Part shown: in pieces, positions 49,944 through 59,387 of the stretch
Numbering within the stretch: the first letter of the stretch is position 1
Layout: each line of letters opens with the position of its first letter
NCBI GenBank assembly: GCA_035943095.1
Contig: DASZCN010000011.1
Span: forward strand, 1-64,000
Reading direction: 5' to 3'
Source of the DNA: AG41 sp035943095
GTDB taxonomy: Bacteria; Gemmatimonadota; Gemmatimonadetes; Gemmatimonadales; GWC2-71-9
Length of the DNA stretch: 64,000 nt
The notes under the pieces: model-generated
What the model was told of the DNA's origin: nothing
Database searches by the model: none
Seen by the model: the letters and a program-made list of their open reading frames with translations, nothing else
Program-made: the position numbers and the translations under genes

Positions 49944-50921
49944 GTGAAAGGATGGCTCCTCGTCGGCACCGCCGCCGGTTGGCTGGTAGTGGCGTGTACA
50001 CCCGAGTCGCGTAACCCTACGCAGGCAGCCAACCCCGTGGATCCGGCGGCGTTCCAGCTGCAACACCCGGGCACGCACGTCATGCTGCCGCGCGGGCGGG
50101 CGCGTCCGGCCGGACCCGTCGTCGCGGCACCGGCCGCAAACAACGGCATCTCCTACCACGGTGGCCCGATCATCTATGCGCAGAAAGTCGCGGCGATCTA
50201 CTGGTCGAGCGGGACGATTTACCCGGGCGGGCCGGCTCCCGGCACGACCGGTTCCGGTAGCGCGGACGGGTCGGTGGTGGGGTTTTTCATGAACCACCTC
50301 GGGGGTTCGCCGTACTACAACATCAACACGACGTATGACGACGGCACCGGAACACCGGTGCAGAATAGCGTGACGTACACGCAATTCTGGGCGTCCAATA
50401 CCAACGTGCCCTTGCCCGGGATGATCGTGCCGGATCAGCTCATACAGGCGCAGGTCATCTCAGGGTTCACGACCGGCAAGTTGACCTATGACCCGAACAC
50501 CCTGTACGTCGTCTTCTCCGACCAACTCGTCAATCTCGGGGGAGAGTTCGGCATCGTGTACTGCGCCTACCACGGCAACTTCACGTGGAATGGCAACGAT
50601 GTGAAGTATGCCGCGATGCCGCACGATATCGACTTTCCGGACTGCAACGCGTTGAACGGGTCCCCGAACAACGACCCGGCCGCGGATGCAGAAGTCAATA
50701 CGCTTGGGCACGAAACGGAAGAGACCAACACCGACGAGGATCTCAACGCGTGGTATGACGCCTCAGGCAACGAGAACGCGGACAAGTGTGCATGGACCTT
50801 CGGTAGCACGTACACGACGGCCAATGGCGCGACAGCGAACATGAACCTCGGGGGCAGGAATTTCCTGATTCAGCAGAATTGGGTCAACGCCAACGGCGGT
50901 AGTTGTAAGCTCAGCTGGTAG
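49944..50921 (+). CDS. EXORDIUM/PHI-1-like lipoprotein
   Basis: A 325-residue lipoprotein. AAGGAGGGA precedes the GTG at 49944; the signal peptide ends in a LVVAC lipobox (Cys18). The body matches the plant EXORDIUM (Phi_1) family: ISYHGGPIIYAQKVAAIYWS, FFMNHLGGSPYYNINTTYDD, TLYVVFSDQ, VYCAYHGNF, and EVNTLGHETEETNTDEDLNA where bacterial relatives have HELAE-like residues, then NADKCAWTFG. Function in bacteria is not known. It is a single-gene plus-strand unit ending 11 bases inside the convergent biotin carrier gene. Confidence 0.82.
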   Translation: MKGWLLVGTAAGWLVVACTPESRNPTQAANPVDPAAFQLQHPGTHVMLPRGRARPAGPVVAAPAANNGISYHGGPIIYAQKVAAIYWSSGTIYPGGPAPGTTGSGSADGSVVGFFMNHLGGSPYYNINTTYDDGTGTPVQNSVTYTQFWASNTNVPLPGMIVPDQLIQAQVISGFTTGKLTYDPNTLYVVFSDQLVNLGGEFGIVYCAYHGNFTWNGNDVKYAAMPHDIDFPDCNALNGSPNNDPAADAEVNTLGHETEETNTDEDLNAWYDASGNENADKCAWTFGSTYTTANGATANMNLGGRNFLIQQNWVNANGGSCKLSW

Positions 50922-51456
50922 ACGACGGGGCATCCGGTGGGGATGGCTCCGCCGCGCTCACGAGCGTCACGAGCGGCTCGCCTTTTTCCACCGGCTGTCC
51001 CACCGTGACGTGGACCTTCTGCACCACGGCCGCCCGCGACGCGCGGAGCTCGTTCTCCATTTTCATCGCCTCCACCACGACCAGGCCGGCGCCCGCTTCT
51101 ACGCGTTGCCCCTCGGCGACCTCGATGCGCACGACGAGCCCGGGCATGGGTGCACGCACGATCCCGTCGGTCACGGCCGGCCGGCCACGACCCGTGAGCG
51201 CCTCAATCTGATGCGTCCGCTCGTCTAGAGCGGTCACCTCCACCCGCTCTCCGACCACCCCCAGCGTCCAGCGACCCAGCTCGTCGCGCGGTTGCACCGC
51301 GACGGTCCACGATTCTCCGCCGAGCAAGAGGTGATACAACGGCGTACCGGGTACCGGGGCGAGATTGGTCTCGAACGTTTCCCCACCCACGAGGACCCGG
51401 GCCCCCTCGACCTCCACCTCGATGGTCTGCGCACCGATGGTCACGAAGTACTTCAC
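50911..51456 (-). CDS. Biotin carboxyl carrier protein of an acyl-CoA carboxylase
   Basis: A 181-residue carrier. The biotinyl domain has APMPGLVVRIEVAEGQRVEA and the acceptor site VVEAMKMENEL (Lys132), followed by HVTVGQPVEKGEPLVTL. The N-terminal half is a small beta domain like the BT linker of propionyl-CoA carboxylase alpha. It is thus the detached C-terminus of an alpha subunit whose biotin carboxylase lies at 52691. The start is GTG within the RNA methyltransferase stop. Confidence 0.92.
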   Translation of the reverse strand: MKYFVTIGAQTIEVEVEGARVLVGGETFETNLAPVPGTPLYHLLLGGESWTVAVQPRDELGRWTLGVVGERVEVTALDERTHQIEALTGRGRPAVTDGIVRAPMPGLVVRIEVAEGQRVEAGAGLVVVEAMKMENELRASRAAVVQKVHVTVGQPVEKGEPLVTLVSAAEPSPPDAPSSTS

Positions 51457-52694
51457 GCTGCCTCCAGCACCGCCACCGTCTCGACGTGCGCCGTCTGCGG
51501 GAACAGATCGAACGCCCGCACCGCGCTGACTCGGTAGTTCACGCCGAGCCGATAGACGTCTCGCGCGAGGGTGGCGGGATCGCAGGAGATGTAGACCAGA
51601 CGGCCCACGGGTTGCGCGGCAAGCCGCAACGTGACGTTCCACGGGAGCCCTGCTCGGGGAGGGTTCACCACCACCGCACTCGGCTCGGGCAGCGTCGGCA
51701 GGACGTCTTCCGCCTTTCCGGCGATGAACCGCACGGCCGCCGGTACCGCGCGCCGCCGGGCCCAGTCGATCGCCTTCTCGTCGGCATCGACGCTGACGAC
51801 GTGTGCCCCCCGGTCGGCGAGCAGCACGGCCGTGTCACCGATGCCCCCAAAGAGGTCCCACACCACCGCCCCCCGCACGTCGCCGAGCTGCTCTACGCCC
51901 CACGCGCGGGCGATCGCCCCCATCTCAGGGTTCACCTGCTCGAACGCCGTCGCCGGGAAGCCCGTGGCCGGACCCGCCATGACTCGCGCCGCCCCGTCCA
52001 CGGGCTGCCACCAGCAGATCACATCGGCGCCGCCCGGAAGCGCCGCGCGGAGCGCCGCCGCGTTCCCCCACGGCTCGCCGGCCGACTCGGCAAGGACATG
52101 GCGGCGGCCTTCGCGATCGAGTCGCAGCGTCAACCGGGTCAGTCGGGGCGGCAAGAGCTCGAGGCGCGACCGCAGCTCGCGCCACAACGCCATCAACCGG
52201 AAGTCAGCGATATGACAATCGAGCAGCGGAAAAACCGATGCCGGTCGGTCGAAGGGGTGTAAGCCGACGGTGCGACGGTCCGACCGCGGGACCGATTTGA
52301 CCGCCAGACTGATCTTCGCCCGGTAGCGCCATTCGTCCGCGGCTTCGACGATATCCGGATCTTCGATGTCGAGCTTGCCCAACCGTCGCAGCGCGTCCCC
52401 GACGATGGCTCGCTTCGCCGCCAACTGGCTGTCGTACGAAAGGTGCTGCAACTGGCAGCCCCCGCAGTGGTCCTGCACGTAGTGAGGACAGGGCGGCGTC
52501 ACGCGCGTTGTGCCCGGGGCCACCACTTCTGCCAGCTCACCCCGGGCGAACCGCTTGTGCAGCTTCATGCCCTCGCGCAATCGCACGCGCTCACCCGGAG
52601 CCGTGCGGGCCACGAACACCGCACGCCCGTCCGCCAGGCGGCCCACGCCGTCTCCACCCGCCGCGATCGCGGTGATGGCCACGACGTCGTTCAT
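51453..52694 (-). CDS. 23S rRNA (uracil-5) methyltransferase, RumA/RlmD family
   Basis: A 413-residue SAM-dependent RNA methyltransferase. TRAM domain at the N-terminus, a [4Fe-4S] site with CPHYVQDHCGGCQLQ, SAM motif WDLFGGIGDTAVLLADRGAH, VVVNPPRAGL and the catalytic cysteine in YISCDPATLARDV. Which uridine (U747 or U1939 class) cannot be decided. It overlaps both flanking carboxylase genes (ATGA, GTGA) though functionally unrelated. Confidence 0.9.
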   Translation of the reverse strand: MNDVVAITAIAAGGDGVGRLADGRAVFVARTAPGERVRLREGMKLHKRFARGELAEVVAPGTTRVTPPCPHYVQDHCGGCQLQHLSYDSQLAAKRAIVGDALRRLGKLDIEDPDIVEAADEWRYRAKISLAVKSVPRSDRRTVGLHPFDRPASVFPLLDCHIADFRLMALWRELRSRLELLPPRLTRLTLRLDREGRRHVLAESAGEPWGNAAALRAALPGGADVICWWQPVDGAARVMAGPATGFPATAFEQVNPEMGAIARAWGVEQLGDVRGAVVWDLFGGIGDTAVLLADRGAHVVSVDADEKAIDWARRRAVPAAVRFIAGKAEDVLPTLPEPSAVVVNPPRAGLPWNVTLRLAAQPVGRLVYISCDPATLARDVYRLGVNYRVSAVRAFDLFPQTAHVETVAVLEAA

Positions 52695-54226
52695 TGGCTG
52701 CCCCCCCCTCCGACCGCCTCGCGGCGCGCGGCGGCGAGCCAGGCCGAGGGCGTGGGGGGGGCCCCCGGGCTACCCACTGTCGCCGGCGCGCTGGCGGTCG
52801 CTCGACGTTCTTCAGCCAGCAGCGCCGCGACCACGGCGAGCGGCCTGACCAAGTCCGGGCGCACGCCGCCGGCCAGCAGCCGGTCCCCGGCGCGCTCGAG
52901 ATAGGTGATGTCCAGGTCCCCGCGTACGAACTCCGCGTCGTCCATCACGCGAAGGTGAAACGCCTGGGAGGACGGGATACCGACGATCACGAGCTCGCGC
53001 AGGGCACGCCGCATGCGCTCGAGGGCCACCTGCCGTGTCTCCCCCCACACGATCAGCTTCGCGAGCAATGGGTCGTAATGGAGCGTGACCTCGTTTCCCG
53101 CCTCGATACCTCCGTCCCATCGTACGCCGGGTCCCCCGGGGACCCGCAGGTAGCGCAGGATGCCGGTGGCGGGCAAGAAGCCGTTGAACGGATCCTCGGA
53201 CGTGATCCGGCACTCGATGGCGTGGCCACGCGGCTGGAGCGTGCCTGCGTGCACCCGCAGCGGCTGACCCATGGCTACGCGCAACTGCTCGCGCACGATA
53301 TCCACCCCGTACACGAGCTCGGTGACCGGATGCTCCACCTGGAGGCGCGTGTTCATCTCCAGGAAGTAGAACTCGCCGGTTGGCGCGAGGAGGAATTCGA
53401 TCGTCCCGGCCCCCAGGTAGCCTACCGCGCCGGCCGCGGCTGTCGCGGCATCACTCATGCGCCGACGCAGGGCGGGCGTGACGGCCAGCGACGGTGCCTC
53501 CTCGATGAGCTTCTGGTGGCGACGCTGGATGCTGCACTCGCGCTCGCCCAACGCGACCACCCGACCGAACTGGTCCGCGAGAATCTGGATCTCGACGTGG
53601 CGCGGACGCTCGAGCAGCTTCTCGAGGTACACCTCCCCGGCCCCAAACGCTTTCAGCGCCTCGCTCGCGGCCGCCTCGAACGCCGATTCGAGCTCGGCTT
53701 CCTCGCGCACCAGGCGCATCCCTTTGCCGCCGCCACCGGCGGCGGCCTTGAGCAGGACGGGATATCCCAGGCGCGCCGCTTCGGAGCGGGCTTGCGCGTG
53801 ATCGGCGAGCGGTCGGGTGGTGCCGGGGACGATGGGGACTCCGGCCGCCTGCATTCGACGCCGTGCCTCCGTCTTGTCTCCCATCGCGCGGATCGCGGAC
53901 GCCTGCGGGCCGACGAACACGAGACCCGCGGCGGCGACGGCCTCGGCGAACGGCGCCCGCTCGGACAGGAAGCCGTACCCGGGATGGACCGCTTGGCACG
54001 CCGTGCGCTGGGCCACGTCCACCAGCTTCGCGATGTCCAGGTAGGACTGCGCCGCGGGCGCCGGCCCGATCGCGATAGCGAGGTTCGCTGCCCGCACATG
54101 GGGCGAGAGCCGATCGGGATCGGAATACACCGCGACCGCCTCGAGACCCTCCTCGTGGCACGCCCGGATGATCCGGAGGGCGATCTCGCCGCGGTTCGCG
54201 ACGAGCACACGCTTGATTTGAGTCAT
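52691..54226 (-). CDS. Biotin carboxylase subunit of acyl-CoA carboxylase
   Basis: A 511-residue ATP-grasp enzyme that carboxylates biotin. RVLVANRGEIALRIIRAC, HPGYGFLSERAPFAEAV, the glycine-rich loop KAAAGGGGKGMRLV, EKLLERPRHVEIQILADQFG, ECSIQRRHQKLIEEAPS and FYFLEMNTRLQVEHPVTELV (metal and bicarbonate sites) are intact. About 60 extra C-terminal residues after the core are low in conservation. With the separate BCCP and the beta subunit at 55215 it forms a propionyl/acetyl-CoA carboxylase. Confidence 0.94.
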   Translation of the reverse strand: MTQIKRVLVANRGEIALRIIRACHEEGLEAVAVYSDPDRLSPHVRAANLAIAIGPAPAAQSYLDIAKLVDVAQRTACQAVHPGYGFLSERAPFAEAVAAAGLVFVGPQASAIRAMGDKTEARRRMQAAGVPIVPGTTRPLADHAQARSEAARLGYPVLLKAAAGGGGKGMRLVREEAELESAFEAAASEALKAFGAGEVYLEKLLERPRHVEIQILADQFGRVVALGERECSIQRRHQKLIEEAPSLAVTPALRRRMSDAATAAAGAVGYLGAGTIEFLLAPTGEFYFLEMNTRLQVEHPVTELVYGVDIVREQLRVAMGQPLRVHAGTLQPRGHAIECRITSEDPFNGFLPATGILRYLRVPGGPGVRWDGGIEAGNEVTLHYDPLLAKLIVWGETRQVALERMRRALRELVIVGIPSSQAFHLRVMDDAEFVRGDLDITYLERAGDRLLAGGVRPDLVRPLAVVAALLAEERRATASAPATVGSPGAPPTPSAWLAAARREAVGGGGSQ

Positions 54227-54231
54227 CGTGG

Positions 54232-54274
54232 TCCTCAGTTGTCAGTCGTCAGGTACTGATGACCGATGACTCCC
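54232..54274. repeat. Period-7 repeat between biotin carboxylase and the upstream gene
   Basis: Units TCCTCAG TTGTCAG TCGTCAG GTACTGAT GACCGAT GACTCCC (one unit has 8 bases). Same order of units as at 48781-48829. It ends at the stop of the neighbouring gene, as there. Confidence 0.75.
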
Positions 54275-55234
54275 TCATCGTCGGCAACTCGCCACCTCGC
54301 TCGCCACCTTGAACGTCGCCATCGCCTCGCACAGCCCCGGCGTGGTGCGCGCGGCTCGCGTGTACGCGGCGAGTGCCGGCTCGGCCCAGGGGTCGTTACC
54401 GTCGAGCGCCACGCGCAGCGCGGCGAACACGAAGTCCCGCGGCGGAACGCGGGCGCCCGCGGCGCCGGCTCCTGCGACCCACAGCAGGGTGCGAGTCTGC
54501 CACGCGAGCCGCGGGCGGGTCTCGGGAGGGCGGTCGAACCCCATGCTCACGCATACCGGACGGCGTCGTACCAGGTCCCGGAGCCACGGGTCGGTGTCGC
54601 CCTTTCGCGTGAGCTTCAAGTCGCGCATCAGCCGGCTGCGGAGCGGCGCGTCCTCCCGCCACGTGGCGAGCGGGAGCACGAGCAGATCGGGCCGCAGATT
54701 GCGGGCAAATCGCATATACCAAGCGGCATAGGAATCGGCGCCGCTCGCCGTCATCAGGACCCCGGCCTTCGGGCAGGCCCGGAGGAGATTTTCTCCCAGC
54801 TCTTCCAGCACCGCCGGCAACCGCAGATCGGTCGGCAGGGGCCCGAGTGCCTGCTGCCCGGCCTCGATGCCCGCCGCTTCCCACGCCGACCAGGACCGCG
54901 CGGCCCACGCCCCCACGCGGAGCACTCGAGCACTGTCACCAGCAGCGCTCGCGCCCAACGGCCCGGCGAGCGCCGCCGCGTGGCTGAGGGCCACATCGGC
55001 GGTGTCGAGCATGGCCCGCGCCCACGCGCTGTCCTCCACCGGCCGGTGTCCCGGGCCATGCGCGTCGGCGCCGAGCTCCAGATATGCGCGGCCCATCAGG
55101 AGCCACAGCCTCGCGTCCGTCGAGTCCCGCTCGGCGCGGTCGCGAAGCGCAGCAACGGAGTCCGGCGACCCGCCCGGCACCGGCGCCTGAAGTAGCGCGG
55201 CGAGGGCGAGCGCGCTAGAGAGGAATGTTCCCAT
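54275..55234 (-). CDS. Exported TPR-like hypothetical protein in carboxylase operon
   Basis: A 319-residue protein from the ATG at 55234, 20 bases inside the end of the carboxylase beta gene. A signal-like helix (TFLSSALALAALLQAPVPG) is followed by a helical TPR-like part (DARLWLLMGRAYLELGADAH) and a C-terminal region with VLMTASGADSYAAWYMRFAR and NLRPDLLVLPLATWR. That segment resembles the DNDTFPLWY...RPDV region of large DUF2723-type membrane proteins, here without the membrane part. Function unknown; no role in carboxylation is evident. Confidence 0.65.
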   Translation of the reverse strand: MGTFLSSALALAALLQAPVPGGSPDSVAALRDRAERDSTDARLWLLMGRAYLELGADAHGPGHRPVEDSAWARAMLDTADVALSHAAALAGPLGASAAGDSARVLRVGAWAARSWSAWEAAGIEAGQQALGPLPTDLRLPAVLEELGENLLRACPKAGVLMTASGADSYAAWYMRFARNLRPDLLVLPLATWREDAPLRSRLMRDLKLTRKGDTDPWLRDLVRRRPVCVSMGFDRPPETRPRLAWQTRTLLWVAGAGAAGARVPPRDFVFAALRVALDGNDPWAEPALAAYTRAARTTPGLCEAMATFKVASEVASCRR

Positions 55235-56738
55235 GCTTCTTCGAAGGATTCCGATCGCGCTTCGTGGCCAGCGTGCCAAGCGCGTCGATGAGCATCGGCC
55301 TGGTGTCGCGCGGATCAATGATGTCGTCCACATAACCGCGCGCCGCCGCCAGGTACGGGTGGGCGAACTTCTCCCGGTACTCCTCCTCGCGCGCCTCCGT
55401 GGCTTCGTCCTTATAGAGGATTTCGACCGCGCCCTTCGGGCCCATGACCGCGATCTCCGCTGTCGGCCACGCCACGTTGTAATCTCCGCGGACGTGCTTC
55501 GAATTCATCACGTCGTACGCCCCGCCGTACGCCTTCCGCACGATCACTGTGACCTTCGGCACCGTCGCCTCGCAGTACGCGAACAGGAGCTTGGCCCCGT
55601 GCTTGATGATGCCGCCATGTTCCTGCGCCACGCCGGGCAGGAAGCCGGGCACGTCTTCGAACGTCACCAGCGGGATGTTGAACGCGTCGCAGAACCGGAT
55701 GAATCGCGCGCCTTTGAGGGACGCATTGATGTCGAGCACGCCAGCGAGGACCACGGGCTGATTGGCGATCACGCCTACCGACCGGCCACCCAGGCGGGCG
55801 AATCCGACGAGCAGGTTCCCGGCGAAGTCCCGGTGGATTTCGAGAAACACGCCGTCGTCCACCACCCGCCGGATCACGTCGTGCATGTCGTAGGGTTTGG
55901 TGGCGCTGTCGGGCACTACCTCGAGCAGCTCCTCATCGCGCCGATCCGATGGATCGTTGGTCGGGCGCACGGGCGCCGCGTCGAGGTTGTTCGAGGGAAG
56001 GAAGGCGAGCAGCGCGCGGATCCCGGCGATGGACTCGAGCTCGGAATCGTGGACGAAATGCGCCACCCCGGACGTAGCGCCGTGCACGTCCGCCCCGCCC
56101 AGGGCTTCGAAGTCCACCTCCTCGTGTGTCACGGTCTTCACCACGCTGGGCCCGGTGACGAACATGTACGAGATGCCCCGCACCATGAAGACGAAATCCG
56201 TGATCGCCGGGCTGTAGACCGCACCGCCGGCGCAGGGTCCAAGCACCGCGCTGATCTGGGGCACTACGCCGGAGGCGAGTGTGTTGCGCAGGAAGATGTC
56301 GGCGTAGCCGCCGAGCGACACCACCCCCTCCTGGATGCGCGCGCCACCCGAGTCATTCAGGCCGATAATCGGTGCCCCGGCCTTGAGCGCCAGGTCCATC
56401 ACCTTGCAGATCTTCTCGGCGTGCGCCTCGGACAGCGAGCCGCCGAATACGGTGAAGTCCTGCGCGAAGACGTACGCCAGCCGACCCTCGATCCGCCCGT
56501 AGCCCGTGACGACGCCGTCGCCCAGATACTTCTGGTCGGCCAGCCCGAAGTCGGTCGACCGGTGTGTTACGAACCGGTCGAGCTCCACGAACGTCCCGGG
56601 GTCGAGCAGCACTTCGAGCCGCTCGCGCGCCGTCATCTTGCCCTTCTCGTGCTGCGCCGCGATTCGCTCGGCACCGCCGCCCAGCTCGGACTCGGCGCGC
56701 TTCTGCTTCAGGAGCTCCAACTTCTCGCGAATAGTCAT
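55215..56738 (-). CDS. pccB: Acyl-CoA (propionyl-type) carboxylase beta subunit
   Basis: A 507-residue carboxyltransferase transferring CO2 from biotin to an acyl-CoA. KGKMTARERLEVLLDPGTFV, QDFTVFGGSLSEAHAEKICK, GLNDSGGARIQEGVVSLGGY, GPCAGGAVYSPAITDFVFMV, EDVPGFLPGVAQEHGGIIKH and the C-terminal KHGNIPL are characteristic of propionyl-CoA carboxylases. It begins its operon, after the rpsA terminator. Confidence 0.94.
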   Translation of the reverse strand: MTIREKLELLKQKRAESELGGGAERIAAQHEKGKMTARERLEVLLDPGTFVELDRFVTHRSTDFGLADQKYLGDGVVTGYGRIEGRLAYVFAQDFTVFGGSLSEAHAEKICKVMDLALKAGAPIIGLNDSGGARIQEGVVSLGGYADIFLRNTLASGVVPQISAVLGPCAGGAVYSPAITDFVFMVRGISYMFVTGPSVVKTVTHEEVDFEALGGADVHGATSGVAHFVHDSELESIAGIRALLAFLPSNNLDAAPVRPTNDPSDRRDEELLEVVPDSATKPYDMHDVIRRVVDDGVFLEIHRDFAGNLLVGFARLGGRSVGVIANQPVVLAGVLDINASLKGARFIRFCDAFNIPLVTFEDVPGFLPGVAQEHGGIIKHGAKLLFAYCEATVPKVTVIVRKAYGGAYDVMNSKHVRGDYNVAWPTAEIAVMGPKGAVEILYKDEATEAREEEYREKFAHPYLAAARGYVDDIIDPRDTRPMLIDALGTLATKRDRNPSKKHGNIPL

Positions 56739-56808
56739 CAGGCAAAATCTAGAGAGGAGCGAACAGGACAGCTACAACGAGACGCACGGACACACGGCGG
56801 TGAACAGC

Positions 56809-56842
56809 AAAAAGTGGCCAGGAAGGGCTTTTCCTGACCACT
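56809..56842 (-). terminator. Intrinsic terminator of rpsA inside a larger palindrome
   Basis: Inner stem of 12 pairs with one mismatch (56813-56824 with 56831-56842), 6-base loop, TTTTT on the minus strand (56813-56809). An outer inverted repeat (56789-56807 with 56847-56865, 18 of 19 matching) encloses it and reaches the rpsA stop codon. Confidence 0.85.
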
Positions 56843-56864
56843 CGGACTGTTCACCGCCGTGCGT

Positions 56865-58601
<1,737 letters not shown>

Positions 58602-58685
58602 TCAGTACACCGGTTCGGTTGTGGGTTTGGACGGTGACCCGGGGTACGAGCCGCACCTCAAGCCATGACGCACAAGAGGCCAAAC

Positions 58686-59387
58686 CTAGCCGGGGAGCCG
58701 CTCACGCGCCAGCGCCAGAACCTGTCGCACTTGCTCGTCCAAGCCGATCCGAGTCGTGTCGAGGAGGCGCGCGTCGGCCGCCGCTTTCATCGGTGCCAGC
58801 GGGCGCGTGGCGTCGGCCAAGTCCCGGGCGGCCAGCGCGTCGGTCTCGCGGCGCAGCTCCTCCGGGTCGATGCGCCCGCCGCGCTGCGCCAGGCGACGCC
58901 GGGCCCGCTCTTCAGGGCTGGCCGTCAGGAACACTTTTACCGGGGCGTCCGGAAACACCACCGTCCCGATGTCCCGGCCGTCCACGACCACGCCGCGGGG
59001 ATGGCCCAGCACCGCCTCCCGCTGCTGGATGTTCACCCAGTGCCGCACCTCCCGGATCGCTGCCACCTCCGACACGCGTCGCGTCACCCGCTCGGAGCGG
59101 ATGGCCTTCTCGACATCGACGCCCGCCACCTCGGGCCGGAACACATCTTTCACGAGCACGAGCCGCACAGGTAGCTCCTCGGCGAGCGAGACGATCCTTT
59201 GTGGGGACCACTGCTCCCGGCTCCCGGCTCCCTGCTCCCCGATGTTGTCCAGCACGGCGAGCGTCACGGCGCGGTACAGCGCGCCGGAGTCGAGATGCGC
59301 CCAGCCGAGCTGGCGCGCGACGAGCGCCGCCGTCGAGCTCTTGCCGGAGGCGGCCGGGCCGTCGATCGCGATCACCCGGAGTGTCAT
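58686..59387 (-). CDS. cmk: Cytidylate kinase
   Basis: A 233-residue CMP kinase. P-loop VIAIDGPAASGKSSTAALVA, LDSGALYRAVTLAVLDN, VDGRDIGTVVFPDAPVKVFL and LTASPEERARRRLAQRGG are canonical. Between LDN and the next conserved strand it carries GEQGAGSREQW, encoded by a period-7 DNA repeat. The ATG overlaps the aroA stop (ATGA). Standard cmk-rpsA order. Confidence 0.96.
   Translation of the reverse strand: MTLRVIAIDGPAASGKSSTAALVARQLGWAHLDSGALYRAVTLAVLDNIGEQGAGSREQWSPQRIVSLAEELPVRLVLVKDVFRPEVAGVDVEKAIRSERVTRRVSEVAAIREVRHWVNIQQREAVLGHPRGVVVDGRDIGTVVFPDAPVKVFLTASPEERARRRLAQRGGRIDPEELRRETDALAARDLADATRPLAPMKAAADARLLDTTRIGLDEQVRQVLALARERLPG
59213..59240. repeat. Four period-7 GGGAGC units inside cmk
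   Basis: On the minus strand: GGGGAGC AGGGAGC CGGGAGC CGGGAGC. Length 28 bases; the reading frame continues through it. Confidence 0.75.
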
